Assembly (NCBI GenBank): GCA_963815935.1
Contig: CAWFIL010000008.1
Location: 186,001-250,000, forward strand
Source: JARIHD01 sp963815935
GTDB taxonomy: Bacteria; Patescibacteriota; Saccharimonadia; Saccharimonadales; UBA4665
Direction: 5' to 3'
DNA length: 64,000 nt
The first letter of the stretch is position 1; each line of letters begins with the position of its first letter. Below the pieces are notes generated by a model. The model had not been told where the DNA came from, did no database searches, and worked only from the letters and a program-made list of their open reading frames with translations. Made by a program: the position numbers and the translations under genes. Shown piece after piece: positions 1 to 8,030 of this stretch.

Positions 1-2
1 AG

Positions 3-50
3 TCGGTCGTCGATGCGTACCTCAACTTGGAGCGGGCATTGTTCGGCTGA
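3..50 (+). CDS. C-terminal tail of a gene entering from the left (partial)
   Basis: An open frame enters at the window edge and ends at TGA after 15 residues (SVVDAYLNLERALFG). The residue mix looks like a helical C-terminus. It is too short for a family call and could be chance. Positions 51-244 show no further gene, only AT-rich sequence before the next promoter. Confidence 0.35.
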   Translation, partial: SVVDAYLNLERALFG

Positions 51-244
51 GTCGCCGATTCAATCTTCGTCCGATCCCGCGATGATGGGGCCACAAACAG
101 AGAGAAGAGTACAGAGTTGGTGTATATCTGACCGGCATTTGCCGATCTATCCACCTCTGTATTGTTCTGTCTGTTTGTATCCTCTCCACGTTTTTTTGAC
201 ACTATCGAATAATTCAAGTATCGTCGAGCGTCGGGTCATTTTCT

Positions 245-275
245 TTGACATCGGCAGAATGGACGATGGTATACT
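245..275 (+). promoter_or_regulatory. Promoter of the ABC exporter gene, leaderless layout
   Basis: TTGACA at 245-250 and TATACT at 270-275 are 19 nt apart. The ATG follows the -10 box by only 6 nt, so transcription should start at or next to the start codon. There is no Shine-Dalgarno. Confidence 0.6.
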
Positions 276-281
276 CACCCT

Positions 282-2090
282 ATGTCGTCCACATTTACTG
301 CCCGCGACCGAGAGGTCGCCCGTGCTACCCACAAACTCTTTTGGCGAGCCAATGGCGAAGATCGCCCAACCTTTATAATTTGGTTGCTAACACGCCCCGC
401 CGCCTTACTGGTGTATAACGTACTTATCCCGCTGGAAGTCGCCTACGGCCTTCAAGCGATCGTCACCAGGCACTTTGACCAAGTCGGACACTACGCGCTG
501 CTAGTGTTGCTGCTTGGCGTGTTGTATAGCGTGCTGTGGGCGGTAGGTGGCGTTGCTATCTGCCGAAACGGCCGGGAAGGTACGGCTTACATTCAGCGTG
601 AGGTATTTGGGAACTACCTGGGCAAAGATTACGAGTTCTTTAACAACACGTTTTTGGGCACCTTGGGTGCCCAGGCTACCAGACTCAAAGACGCCTACAA
701 CGAATATTCTATTCTTGTGCTGAATGGTGTGACCAAGCAGCTGATCTTGGTCGTAACCAGTATTAGTATTATTGCTTGGCACTCGTGGCTGCTGGCGGTA
801 GTTACGGTTGTTAGCATGATTTTGGTGCTGAGCTTTACGATCGCTACTGGCAAGTGGCGCCTAAAGTATCGCCGGCTGCTGAGCGAAGCAAATAGTGACC
901 TGGCTGGCGTGGTAGGCGATGCCCTCGGGCATGGTGTGACCGTCAAAAGCTTTGCTGCCGAAGATTACGAGAAAGAGCGGCTCAATATTTCGCTCAAAAA
1001 ACAGGTGCACTTGCAGTATTTGTCTTGGATGACGTCGATTCCTGCAGACGTTGGTCGAATGTTGCTGACAGCTGCCGCTACGGCGATATTGCTACTGCTG
1101 ACAGCACGATTGTACCAACAGCACGCCATTACGATCGCAATTGTGGTCTTGGTACAGCTGTATGTGATTAAGTTGGTGAACGCTACCCAGGAAATTGCCG
1201 ATATGATCAAGTCGTACGAGGCGATCATGAGCGGCGCTCACCAGGCAGTAAAAACAATGTTGCTTCGGTCGACGATTGTCGATCCGGTCAGGCCAGAGCG
1301 TCTGCCAAAGAGCACCAAGCTCGACGTAGCACTGCACGACGTAGTGTATCGCTACGACGATGCACCTGATGGCGTCGCTGCTATTAAAGATTTTGATTTG
1401 CAGATAGAGCAGGGCGAGAAAGTTGGCTTTGTCGGCTACTCGGGCAGCGGCAAAACCACGCTGACCAAGCTGCTGCTGCGCTTTATGGACATCTCCGAAG
1501 GAAGCATTACAGTCAGTGGTGTCGACATCCGGGACATGTCCCAAAAAGACTTGCGTTCGCGGATTGCTTACGTGCCCCAAGAACCGCTGTTATTCCACCG
1601 CAGCATTGCCGACAACATTGCATACGGTAAGCCGAGTGCTAACAAAGCAGCAATACATCAGGCAGGCAAGACTGCATTCGTTGACGAGTTTGTTGGCGAG
1701 CTGTCGCATGGCTACGACACCATGGTTGGTGAAAAAGGCGTAAAACTATCCGGGGGCCAGCGCCAACGGGTGGCCATTGCCCGGGCTTTGCTAAAAGACG
1801 CGCCTATCCTGGTGCTCGACGAAGCTACCAGTGCGCTCGATAGTCGCAGCGAACAGTACATCCAAAAAGCGCTGTGGCGGCTAATGAAAGGTCGTACTGC
1901 CCTGGTTATTGCGCACCGCCTAAGCACCATTCAGCGCATGGACCGAATCGTGGTTATGGACAAAGGTCGCATTATCGAGGTAGGCACACACGAAGAATTG
2001 CTCAAGAAGCCCAAGGGCATTTACGCCAAATTATGGGCCCACCAGAGCGGTGGCTATATAGTTCCTGCCGACACTACAGACGCAGCTTAA
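282..2090 (+). CDS. ABC exporter, fused permease and ATPase
   Basis: ATP-driven exporter half-transporter of 602 residues, the usual length for one membrane domain plus one nucleotide-binding domain. The first ~320 residues hold about six hydrophobic segments. The ATPase half shows the Walker A loop GYSGSGKTT, the signature LSGGQRQR, Walker B ILVLDEATSALDS and the switch histidine in IAHRLST. It should dimerise in the cytoplasmic membrane. The substrate cannot be read from sequence; lipids, peptides or drugs are all exported by this family. No partner half-transporter lies beside it, so a homodimer is the simpler reading. Start chosen at the ATG directly behind TATACT. Its 3' end overlaps the convergent HAD gene by 4 nt. 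Confidence 0.93.
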   Translation: MSSTFTARDREVARATHKLFWRANGEDRPTFIIWLLTRPAALLVYNVLIPLEVAYGLQAIVTRHFDQVGHYALLVLLLGVLYSVLWAVGGVAICRNGREGTAYIQREVFGNYLGKDYEFFNNTFLGTLGAQATRLKDAYNEYSILVLNGVTKQLILVVTSISIIAWHSWLLAVVTVVSMILVLSFTIATGKWRLKYRRLLSEANSDLAGVVGDALGHGVTVKSFAAEDYEKERLNISLKKQVHLQYLSWMTSIPADVGRMLLTAAATAILLLLTARLYQQHAITIAIVVLVQLYVIKLVNATQEIADMIKSYEAIMSGAHQAVKTMLLRSTIVDPVRPERLPKSTKLDVALHDVVYRYDDAPDGVAAIKDFDLQIEQGEKVGFVGYSGSGKTTLTKLLLRFMDISEGSITVSGVDIRDMSQKDLRSRIAYVPQEPLLFHRSIADNIAYGKPSANKAAIHQAGKTAFVDEFVGELSHGYDTMVGEKGVKLSGGQRQRVAIARALLKDAPILVLDEATSALDSRSEQYIQKALWRLMKGRTALVIAHRLSTIQRMDRIVVMDKGRIIEVGTHEELLKKPKGIYAKLWAHQSGGYIVPADTTDAA

Positions 2091-2854
2091 CGCTCGCTAG
2101 CAAGCAGAGCGTCAAGTTCGTCGTAACTGTCAAAGATAATATCCGGTGGGGTATCCAGGGCGGCCAGTTGGTCGCGACTGTAGCGGGTGGCGATTGCCAG
2201 TGTGTACAGGCCAGCGGCTTTAGCGGAGGCAACACCGCGCGGGTCGTCTTCGAAAGCGGCAACATACGCCCGCGTTTCTTCGGGCAGGCCGAGTACACCA
2301 AATGCCAGGTTAAACGGTTCAGGATCGGGCTTGGGATGTGTAAACCGCTCACGGGAGATAATCTTTTTGTCAGGGAAGTAGGGCGCAAAACCGTTCATTT
2401 CAAAGAAGACGTCTATGTCGCGGCGGCAAGCAGTACTAGCCACTGACATGCTAATGCCACGCAATGCCATGCCCTGTACAAAGCGTAGCGCGCCCGGTAC
2501 CTCACGCGCCTGGGTGCGTAGTAATTCTTCGTGCAAGTTGTCCTTGAGGTCTACGATTTCAAGGAGTAGTGGATGCGCCAGGTCTACGTCGCGGTCGGGT
2601 GTTTCGCCGGCCATGATCAGCATTTGCCAGACGGCGGCGTGCAGCGTGTGTTGTTTTGCCTCGCGAAAGGCTAGACTGCTCTGTTCGGGTGTAAAGGCAA
2701 TGAGGCCAGGGCTTTGAACGCGTTGGCCAACGGCATGGGCTGCCGCCAAGCGCGATTGTTCGTGCAAACCAAAAGAAGTACCGTCAGGATGGTTGTCGAG
2801 TAGGGTTTCGTCGACGTCGAAGACGGCGCCACGCAGGTCGGAGTACTTAAGCAT
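2087..2854 (-). CDS. HAD-family phosphatase, beta-phosphoglucomutase-like
   Basis: Haloacid-dehalogenase-type hydrolase of 255 residues, predicted cytoplasmic. Motif I is FDVDETLLD near residue 14, with nucleophile and acid/base aspartates. The conserved lysine lies in THPKPDPEPF and the metal-binding acidic pair in FEDDPRGVASAKAAG. The helical cap between motifs I and II fits subfamily IA, which includes phosphoglycolate phosphatases, beta-phosphoglucomutases and sugar-phosphate phosphatases. The substrate is not predictable. A TATACT box stands 7 nt upstream of the ATG with no Shine-Dalgarno, a leaderless layout. It converges on the ABC exporter, with stop codons overlapping. Confidence 0.85.
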   Translation of the reverse strand: MLKYSDLRGAVFDVDETLLDNHPDGTSFGLHEQSRLAAAHAVGQRVQSPGLIAFTPEQSSLAFREAKQHTLHAAVWQMLIMAGETPDRDVDLAHPLLLEIVDLKDNLHEELLRTQAREVPGALRFVQGMALRGISMSVASTACRRDIDVFFEMNGFAPYFPDKKIISRERFTHPKPDPEPFNLAFGVLGLPEETRAYVAAFEDDPRGVASAKAAGLYTLAIATRYSRDQLAALDTPPDIIFDSYDELDALLASER

Positions 2855-2880
2855 GGGATAAAGTATAAGCCACGCATCTA

Positions 2881-2912
2881 AAAAGACCAGCCGTGTAGGC
2901 TGGTCTTTTGCT
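2881..2912 (-). terminator. Intrinsic terminator after the MFS gene
   Basis: Perfect 12-bp stem (2881-2892 with 2898-2909) and a 5-nt loop. On the minus strand it ends in a T run and lies just beyond the MFS stop, so it isolates that gene from the HAD gene downstream. Confidence 0.8.
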
Positions 2913-2928
2913 GCAAAGCGGAGTTTAG

Positions 2929-4407
2929 CTAAACGCCAGGAATGGCAGCTAGTGACTCGGCTTCGGTCTCGGCCTCTTGGTCGAGGTCGTCCTTAGTGGC
3001 CTTGTGGACCTTTAGGATGGTTAGAGCAACCAGGCTGGCGGCTATAGCAAAGAATGCTGCAGCCAGGAACCCGCGCTGGAAGCCGTGTACGGTTGCGGTC
3101 AGCATGGCTGACGGTGCGCCGTGTGCGGCGGCGATGTCGCTCTTGGTGACTGAGGTCGAAATAACACTCAGCACGGCCAAGCCGATTGCACCACCGATTT
3201 GCTGGCCAGCGTTAAGCAGGCCAGATACCAAGCCAGACTCTTCGTGCGAGATACCACTGGTAGTCACCATGGTTACGGTTACGAAGACGGCAGCCATACC
3301 GCTTGCCATCAGGGCAATGCCGGGTAGGATGTCGGTCAGGTAGTTGGCGTGTACTGGAATCCGGGCGAAGTACAGCAACCCGGCAGCTACTACAAGTGGT
3401 GCGATAGTCAGGACTGCCTTGGGATTAATCTTAGCCAGGCGGCTAGATAGTACACCGGCAACGGCAATCAGGACTAGTGTGAACGGTACATCCGCGGCAC
3501 CAGTCTTGGTTGGCGAGTATTGCAGAACTTGCTGCAAATAGATCGACAGGTAAAAGAACATGCCGAATAGCGCAGCTGGCATCAGCACCTGCATAATGCT
3601 ACCACCTGTAACATTGCGGCGACGGAAAATGCTGAGCTTGACTAACGGGTGCCGGACGGTCGACTCGATAACCCCGAAGGCAATCAGCAAGGCAGCCGCT
3701 ACGCCGAAGAAACCAAGGGTTGCGCTGCTGCCCCAGCCCTTTTCGGGGGCTTGAGCTAGTGCGTATACCAAGCTCATCAGGCCACCAGTAACGGTGACTG
3801 CGCCCGCATAGTCGATGCGTTGTTTTTCGCTTGGCTTACTCTTTGGTACGTACGACATTGCGCTTACGAGTACGGCAATTGCAATGGGGATATTGATAAA
3901 GAAGATCCAGCGCCAGTCAACGTACTGGGTAAGGACGCCACCGAGCAACAGACCGACGGCGCCACCACCACCGGAGATCATGCTCCAGATACCAAGTGCG
4001 CGATTACGCTCCTGGCCTTCCTTAAAGATGGTCAGCACTAGTGATAGCGCTGAGGGTGCCAACAGTGCACCACCGAGCCCCTGTAGAGAGCGGAATGCAA
4101 TCATCTGGGTCGGGTTTTGCGAGAAACCGGCGGCCATAGACGCGAGTGCGAATAGGGCAACGCCGGCGATAAAGATACGCCGCCTACCAAAGAGGTCGGA
4201 CAAGCGTCCACCTAGCAACAAAAAACCACCAAAGACCAGCGCATATGCCGTGACCACCCATTGTAGCTGCGAGTCGGTGGTGAAGCCGAGCGCCTTCTGG
4301 ATAGCGGGCAGGGCAACGTTTACGATGGTCGCATCGAGGATCACCATAAACTGCGCAGCAGCCAAGACGGCAAGTGCTAGCCCCTTATGTCTTACTTTTT
4401 CAATCAT
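2929..4407 (-). CDS. MFS drug/proton antiporter, DHA2 (EmrB/QacA) type
   Basis: Multidrug efflux permease of 492 residues with about 14 hydrophobic segments, the length and topology of the DHA2 subfamily. The conserved loop-2 motif A appears as GGRLSDLFGRRR, and a glycine-rich motif C-like segment follows in the fifth helix (GGAVGLLLGG). It would use the proton gradient to expel hydrophobic or cationic compounds. The gene faces away from a MarR-type regulator; the shared intergenic region carries a palindrome over its -35 box, so repression by that regulator is very likely. AGGAGG stands 7 nt before the ATG. The acidic C-terminal tail is unremarkable. Confidence 0.92.
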   Translation of the reverse strand: MIEKVRHKGLALAVLAAAQFMVILDATIVNVALPAIQKALGFTTDSQLQWVVTAYALVFGGFLLLGGRLSDLFGRRRIFIAGVALFALASMAAGFSQNPTQMIAFRSLQGLGGALLAPSALSLVLTIFKEGQERNRALGIWSMISGGGGAVGLLLGGVLTQYVDWRWIFFINIPIAIAVLVSAMSYVPKSKPSEKQRIDYAGAVTVTGGLMSLVYALAQAPEKGWGSSATLGFFGVAAALLIAFGVIESTVRHPLVKLSIFRRRNVTGGSIMQVLMPAALFGMFFYLSIYLQQVLQYSPTKTGAADVPFTLVLIAVAGVLSSRLAKINPKAVLTIAPLVVAAGLLYFARIPVHANYLTDILPGIALMASGMAAVFVTVTMVTTSGISHEESGLVSGLLNAGQQIGGAIGLAVLSVISTSVTKSDIAAAHGAPSAMLTATVHGFQRGFLAAAFFAIAASLVALTILKVHKATKDDLDQEAETEAESLAAIPGV

Positions 4408-4450
4408 TAATGAGCCTCCTGCTCGTGATTAGTTGAGGTTACAAAGTAAT

Positions 4451-4502
4451 AGTATATATAAATATTTGATACTATCAAGTATTTTCTGGATTGTGTTATA
4501 AT
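4451..4502. promoter_or_regulatory. Divergent MFS/marR promoters with a MarR-type operator
   Basis: TTGATA-C-TATCAA (4466-4478) is a perfect palindrome; with its flanks (AATAT and GTATT) it spans 23 bp, 4461-4483. The right arm, read on the minus strand, is TTGATA and serves as the -35 box of the MFS promoter, with TATACT (complement of 4451-4456) 16 nt away. On the plus strand TATAAT (4497-4502) drives the regulator gene, and the operator ends 13 nt before it. A bound MarR dimer would block both. Confidence 0.75.
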
Positions 4503-4511
4503 ACAAGTGTT

Positions 4512-4919
4512 ATGAGTATTAGTCCAGAGCAAACATGTGCCGACTTGTTCAGCTTGCTTGCTATCGTTAAGCAAAGCATTAAAGATTTGGCCGAAGACGA
4601 AGGTCTAACGCAAATGCAGGTTGCTGCTTTGTATGTCATTGATAAACAGCCCGAGATGGGTATGGGGCTTATGGCTGAGACCTTGCACTGTGACGCCTCC
4701 AATGTGACTGGCCTTGTTGACCGTTTGGTTGTTCAGCACTTGGTAGAACGCCGTGAAAGTGAGCGCGACCGTCGGGCTAAGAAGCTGGTGGTCACCAGTA
4801 GAGGCAAGGAAATCATCGAACGGATCATGAACGCTATGCCTATACGCCTTGGGTGCGACAAGCTAACCGAACACGAGCGTGACCTTTTGCACGCTACTAT
4901 CCGTAAAGTTCACGCCTAG
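4512..4919 (+). CDS. MarR-family transcriptional regulator
   Basis: Winged-helix repressor of 135 residues, the normal MarR length. The recognition-helix region is MAETLHCDASNVTGLVDRL, followed by the basic wing VERRESERDRRAKKL. Members bind as dimers to palindromes and are released by small phenolic or drug ligands. It is divergent from the MFS efflux gene and the palindrome between them is the obvious target, so autoregulation plus efflux control is inferred. TATAAT lies 9 nt upstream of this ATG; an in-frame TTG at 4491 sits upstream of the -10 box and would not be transcribed, which excludes it as the start. The 3' end overlaps the next gene by 4 nt. Confidence 0.9.
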   Translation: MSISPEQTCADLFSLLAIVKQSIKDLAEDEGLTQMQVAALYVIDKQPEMGMGLMAETLHCDASNVTGLVDRLVVQHLVERRESERDRRAKKLVVTSRGKEIIERIMNAMPIRLGCDKLTEHERDLLHATIRKVHA

Positions 4920-5467
4920 GCGCCGGCTTTTTGTTTGGCTGGTGTGAGCCGTAGAGTGAGGCTGCCAGTGAGCCGGTGACTTGCCACGGCGTATAGCCCA
5001 AAAAAGAGGACGCTAAAACTCAGATCTGACACAAGCGTTGACCGCCAAAAAGGCAGGGCACGCAAAAAGCAGTCACCCAGACCTTGCCAGGTTGCCGGGT
5101 ACAGACGCCCCTCTATCCAGACGCCAAAATTTGATACTACAAAGAAGATTAGCGAAGCACTAAGGGAGCCAACGGGCACTCTAAACCAGTTGGGCTTGCC
5201 CCGGAGTGAGGTGCCAAACAGACCAATCAGCAAGAAGGCCCCCCAGGTATACATAATGAGCGGGTGCAGACCGATGATCAGGTCGGAGGCGATCATAATG
5301 ACTAGTGGTAGCCACAGGGCATACCGCCTGTTCATGACCGCACCCGCGAATAGGGCAATGGCGCCAATTGGCGCAAAGTTGGCAGTATGCGGTACAACGC
5401 GCAGTATGACGCCGAGGATAATGAGCGCTAAGGCTAGTAGCGCCAGCTTGTTTACTCGAATTTCCAT
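4916..5467 (-). CDS. DUF6580-like membrane protein, S-component-like
   Basis: Integral membrane protein of 183 residues with about five hydrophobic helices and short loops. The segment PHTANFAPIGAIALFAGA near residue 26 is typical of the DUF6580 family, whose size and topology recall substrate-binding S components of ECF vitamin transporters. No ECF ATPase is nearby, so a shared energising module elsewhere would be needed. The start overlaps the stop of the DUF4430 gene by 16 nt, which indicates translational coupling. The overlap suggests that one protein captures and the other imports the same ligand. Family assignment is from remembered motifs and moderately sure; the substrate is unknown. 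Confidence 0.65.
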   Translation of the reverse strand: MEIRVNKLALLALALIILGVILRVVPHTANFAPIGAIALFAGAVMNRRYALWLPLVIMIASDLIIGLHPLIMYTWGAFLLIGLFGTSLRGKPNWFRVPVGSLSASLIFFVVSNFGVWIEGRLYPATWQGLGDCFLRALPFWRSTLVSDLSFSVLFFGLYAVASHRLTGSLTLRLTPAKQKAGA

Positions 5468-5856
5468 ACAACATTTTCTCCACCCTTTGTTTTGTACTCC
5501 CCTGCACCGATGTTCGCCATTTGTCCATCGACGTAATAGCCCCAGAATTTGCCGTCGGTGCCACCTTTGATGCCATCAATACTGTCAACGTATTGTCCGT
5601 ATTGCGAGTCTTTGGTTACGACGTTCGCCTTTTGTTTGAGCTGCTCCAAAACCGTCTTGTCGGCCTGGGCTGTGAACTGGACGACGGTGGCTGCTTTGAC
5701 GGCGTGCTTAGTTACGGCTACCTGCTTCGGAGGTGTCGTGTTCGGTTTATGATTATCGACTACGTGTAGGATGCTAGCGGTTCCGGCTGTTACCAGAGCC
5801 AGTAGCACGAGCACGATCGTCATTGATTTTTTGTGGTTTGTATTTAAGTCTCTCAT
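5452..5856 (-). CDS. Membrane-anchored DUF4430 protein
   Basis: Small surface protein of 134 residues. Residues ~13-32 form one hydrophobic anchor or signal, followed by a linker rich in lysine, threonine and proline. The rest matches the DUF4430 fold related to the C-terminal domain of transcobalamin and intrinsic factor: a KFWGYYVDGQMANIGAGEYK stretch and the closing GGENVVWKFE are characteristic. Such domains bind corrinoid-like ligands in eukaryotic carriers; ligand binding here is inferred. It is first in a two-gene unit with the DUF6580 protein. TTGACC-16 nt-TAATAT precedes it, and the -10 box ends 6 nt before the ATG; GGAGG lies in that gap, too close to act as a normal ribosome site. 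Confidence 0.7.
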   Translation of the reverse strand: MRDLNTNHKKSMTIVLVLLALVTAGTASILHVVDNHKPNTTPPKQVAVTKHAVKAATVVQFTAQADKTVLEQLKQKANVVTKDSQYGQYVDSIDGIKGGTDGKFWGYYVDGQMANIGAGEYKTKGGENVVWKFE

Positions 5857-5965
5857 ACCTCCATATTAATATATATAGCGTCTGGGTCAATGACAAAACA
5901 CCACATGTTGTGCATTTAACGCTTATGCTCGGTGTTGCTACAATACCTGTATAAGGAGAATACAT

Positions 5966-6250
5966 ATGACGATCGAAGAGCTACTCGAAGAAGCTAAAGC
6001 CATTTGGGACGGTAAGCAGCAAAGCCTACCGCAGGTAACTGTGCTCATGGGTGTTATCTATGGTGACATCTGCAGGCAAGCCCGAAGCGGCCAAGAGGGC
6101 AAGATTGTGAACGCTGCCGAACTCAAGAAAGAACTGGGCAACATGATTTTCTCGACAGTCCGTTGGTGCAATGAACTGGGCTATGATCCTACTGAATGTA
6201 TTGAACTGGCGAAAGAGGCGCAGAAGCAGTACGTTGCATCAACTGAGTAG
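5966..6250 (+). CDS. MazG-like small protein
   Basis: Acidic all-helical protein of 94 residues. The segment KKELGNMIFSTVRWCNELGY resembles the second helix pair of the MazG/all-alpha NTP pyrophosphohydrolase superfamily, which removes aberrant nucleotides. The first metal-binding helix is less clear (EEAKAIWDGKQQ), so activity is uncertain. A TACAAT box (5939-5944) and a good site, AAGGAG, 8 nt before ATG give it its own promoter and a short leader. It ends one base before the convergent phosphoribosyltransferase gene. Family call moderate. Confidence 0.6.
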   Translation: MTIEELLEEAKAIWDGKQQSLPQVTVLMGVIYGDICRQARSGQEGKIVNAAELKKELGNMIFSTVRWCNELGYDPTECIELAKEAQKQYVASTE

Positions 6251-6904
6251 TCAGGATAGTTCGGGTATGCGGAATGGCGGCGGGGTTTGCCCTGTTGGCC
6301 CGAGCCGACCGTAAATATCGGGCAGATCACGATACTGTTCATCGAGATCCAGCCCGAAGCCGATGGCCCAGGCATTTGGATCATCGAGTTCAAAACCGAC
6401 AAGTGATGGCTGGTATCCGACTGTTTCGGGCGCCCTGGCGGCGGGTCTATTGAGCATAACGACCGTGGTTAGCGAGGCAGCAGCCTGTGCGCCGAGGGCG
6501 GCTTCGACGGCGGTAAGTGTGCGGGCGCTGTCGGCGATGTCCTCCACCAGCACATCATGGACCAACGGGTTTGCAGCCTGGGAGGGATACTGTAGCCAAC
6601 GCAGCTCGCGTGATGCTGTGCCGGCGTAACTCTTAACACGTATAGGATCGACCGTGATGCTGCTTGGTGCGTTTGGTGACGCGGCCAACATGTCTGTCAG
6701 TAGATTGCTGAATTCATGAGCGCCACGAAGTACGGGGATAATGCGCACTGGTTCGCCACCAAAACGAGTGGCGAGATGCCCGACCAACTGAGCGGTGCGG
6801 GTGTGGATAGTTGCAGCACCAATCCAGGGCTCAAATACCATATCACCCTCGTGGATACGAGGCGGCCGTTCGGCTAACAACGTCATAGGCCTATATTTAA
6901 ACAT
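6251..6904 (-). CDS. hpt: Hypoxanthine phosphoribosyltransferase-like enzyme
   Basis: Type I phosphoribosyltransferase of about 217 residues. The PRPP-binding loop is VLVEDIADSARTL (family form VLVEDIIDTGRTL). The beta-strand PVLRGAHEFSNLL and the C-terminal GFGLDLDEQYRDLPDIYG match HPRT. It would salvage hypoxanthine or guanine to nucleotides, fitting an organism that scavenges bases. It is longer than standard HPRT (~180), with a proline-rich C-terminal tail. TATAAT (complement of 6925-6930) puts the transcript start near 6918, which favours this ATG over an upstream TTG at 6922. The PRPP loop has Ala-Ser in place of Thr-Gly, so efficiency or specificity may differ. Confidence 0.8.
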   Translation of the reverse strand: MFKYRPMTLLAERPPRIHEGDMVFEPWIGAATIHTRTAQLVGHLATRFGGEPVRIIPVLRGAHEFSNLLTDMLAASPNAPSSITVDPIRVKSYAGTASRELRWLQYPSQAANPLVHDVLVEDIADSARTLTAVEAALGAQAAASLTTVVMLNRPAARAPETVGYQPSLVGFELDDPNAWAIGFGLDLDEQYRDLPDIYGRLGPTGQTPPPFRIPELS

Positions 6905-6982
6905 GTGCCGGTCTGTTTGCAAAAATTATAAAATCAGGGTTTAACTTTGTTAGCAGGATTTGCTAGAATTGAACGAGAAGTA

Positions 6983-7059
6983 CGGGGCGTAGCGCAGCTT
7001 GGTAGCGCGCAGCGTTCGGGACGCTGAGGTCGCAGGTTCAAATCCTGTCGCCCCGACCA
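6983..7059 (+). tRNA. tRNA-Pro (CGG)
   Basis: Full cloverleaf: acceptor CGGGGCG/CGCCCCG, D stem GCGC/GCGC, anticodon stem CAGCG/CGCTG around loop TTCGGGA, T stem GCAGG/CCTGT with TTCAAAT loop. CCA is encoded. A TAGAAT box lies at 6964-6969. Confidence 0.95.
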
Positions 7060-7068
7060 AATAAAGAT

Positions 7069-7093
7069 GACCATCTTTGCGATGGTCTTTTTT
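7069..7093 (+). terminator. Terminator of tRNA-Pro
   Basis: GACCATC (7069-7075) pairs with GATGGTC (7081-7087), followed by six T. Confidence 0.85.
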
Positions 7094-7120
7094 ATTGCCA
7101 GTACCTGATACACTAGCACC

Positions 7121-7996
7121 ATGACACCACAAACGACATCGCCAGCGACCATCGACCAAGAGCGAGCGCTTGTCCGTACTCTGGCACACGTAGACGATGC
7201 AGCGATAGTGTTGAATGATGAAGGTTGGGATAGCCGGGCCTACATCGTGCACGACGGCCAGTATATTTTTAAGTTTCCACGATCCGAGAAAATACGGGGT
7301 AGGTACGCCGCACAGGTTGCTGCCCTAAAATTAGCCGCCGCTACGCACACGGTGCATATCCCCGAGGTCGCATGGCAACACCCAGATAACGCCTACTTTG
7401 GCTACAAAGGTGTTCCGGGCCGGGCCGTGGGCGATTTGCTTATGACTCTGGACCAACCGGCCAAGCAGCGGATTGGCCGGCAGCTCGGCACGTTTTTGAA
7501 GCGGTTTCATGGGCTTGAGTTGCCTACGGCGCGGGACATGAGCATTACAGAAGAGATAAGCCAGTTACAAAACTGGTACGAGAAAGGGGTGGCGCTGAGC
7601 CAAGGACTGTTTGCGGCCACAGAGCAAGCCAGGCTACACGATCTGGTCTATGAGGTCTGGCCGGAACAGCTGGCGCGGCTTGGGGCCGAACAGCGCTTGT
7701 GCCACGGGGATTTCGGGTTCCGCAATATCTTTTATAGCCCTGAGGATGGCGTTGGTGTGATTGACTTTGGTGATGTCTGCCGCAGCGATCCCGCAAAAGA
7801 TTTTGTAAATCTTAACGATGAGGTAATGCTTGAGTCTGCCCTGGATACGTACGGCGACACCAGTGAGGCTATGCATCAAAAGATTGCCTTGCGCCGGGCG
7901 ATGGTGCAGGTTATCAAGTTGACTGCGAGCCTTGGCAAGCAAGACAGACGGGGTACCGAGCGCGCGGTGGGCGCCATCAAATTGCTGCTTGGGTAA
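7121..7996 (+). CDS. APH-family small-molecule kinase
   Basis: Aminoglycoside-phosphotransferase/choline-kinase fold protein of 291 residues. It has the nucleotide-binding lysine in YIFKFPRSEKI, the catalytic loop CHGDFGFRNIF (family HGDxxxxN) and the metal site VIDFGDVCRSDPAKD. The fold phosphorylates aminoglycosides, choline, homoserine or related alcohols; which one is not readable here. The gene stands alone behind the tRNA-Pro terminator. TACACT at 7109-7114 is 6 nt before ATG, a leaderless layout. Resistance should not be assumed, because most environmental members have other substrates. Confidence 0.8.
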   Translation: MTPQTTSPATIDQERALVRTLAHVDDAAIVLNDEGWDSRAYIVHDGQYIFKFPRSEKIRGRYAAQVAALKLAAATHTVHIPEVAWQHPDNAYFGYKGVPGRAVGDLLMTLDQPAKQRIGRQLGTFLKRFHGLELPTARDMSITEEISQLQNWYEKGVALSQGLFAATEQARLHDLVYEVWPEQLARLGAEQRLCHGDFGFRNIFYSPEDGVGVIDFGDVCRSDPAKDFVNLNDEVMLESALDTYGDTSEAMHQKIALRRAMVQVIKLTASLGKQDRRGTERAVGAIKLLLG

Positions 7997-8030
7997 AAAG
8001 CGGGCTTGCTGGCGGTGCTACAATGAGAGC

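Noticed and set aside
13..378. Open frame of 121 codons upstream of and overlapping the ABC gene
   Set aside because: Composition is not protein-like, no promoter or ribosome site, and it overlaps a well supported gene in another frame.
7121..7996. Aminoglycoside resistance gene
   Set aside because: Only the general APH fold is visible; nothing ties it to a known resistance subfamily.
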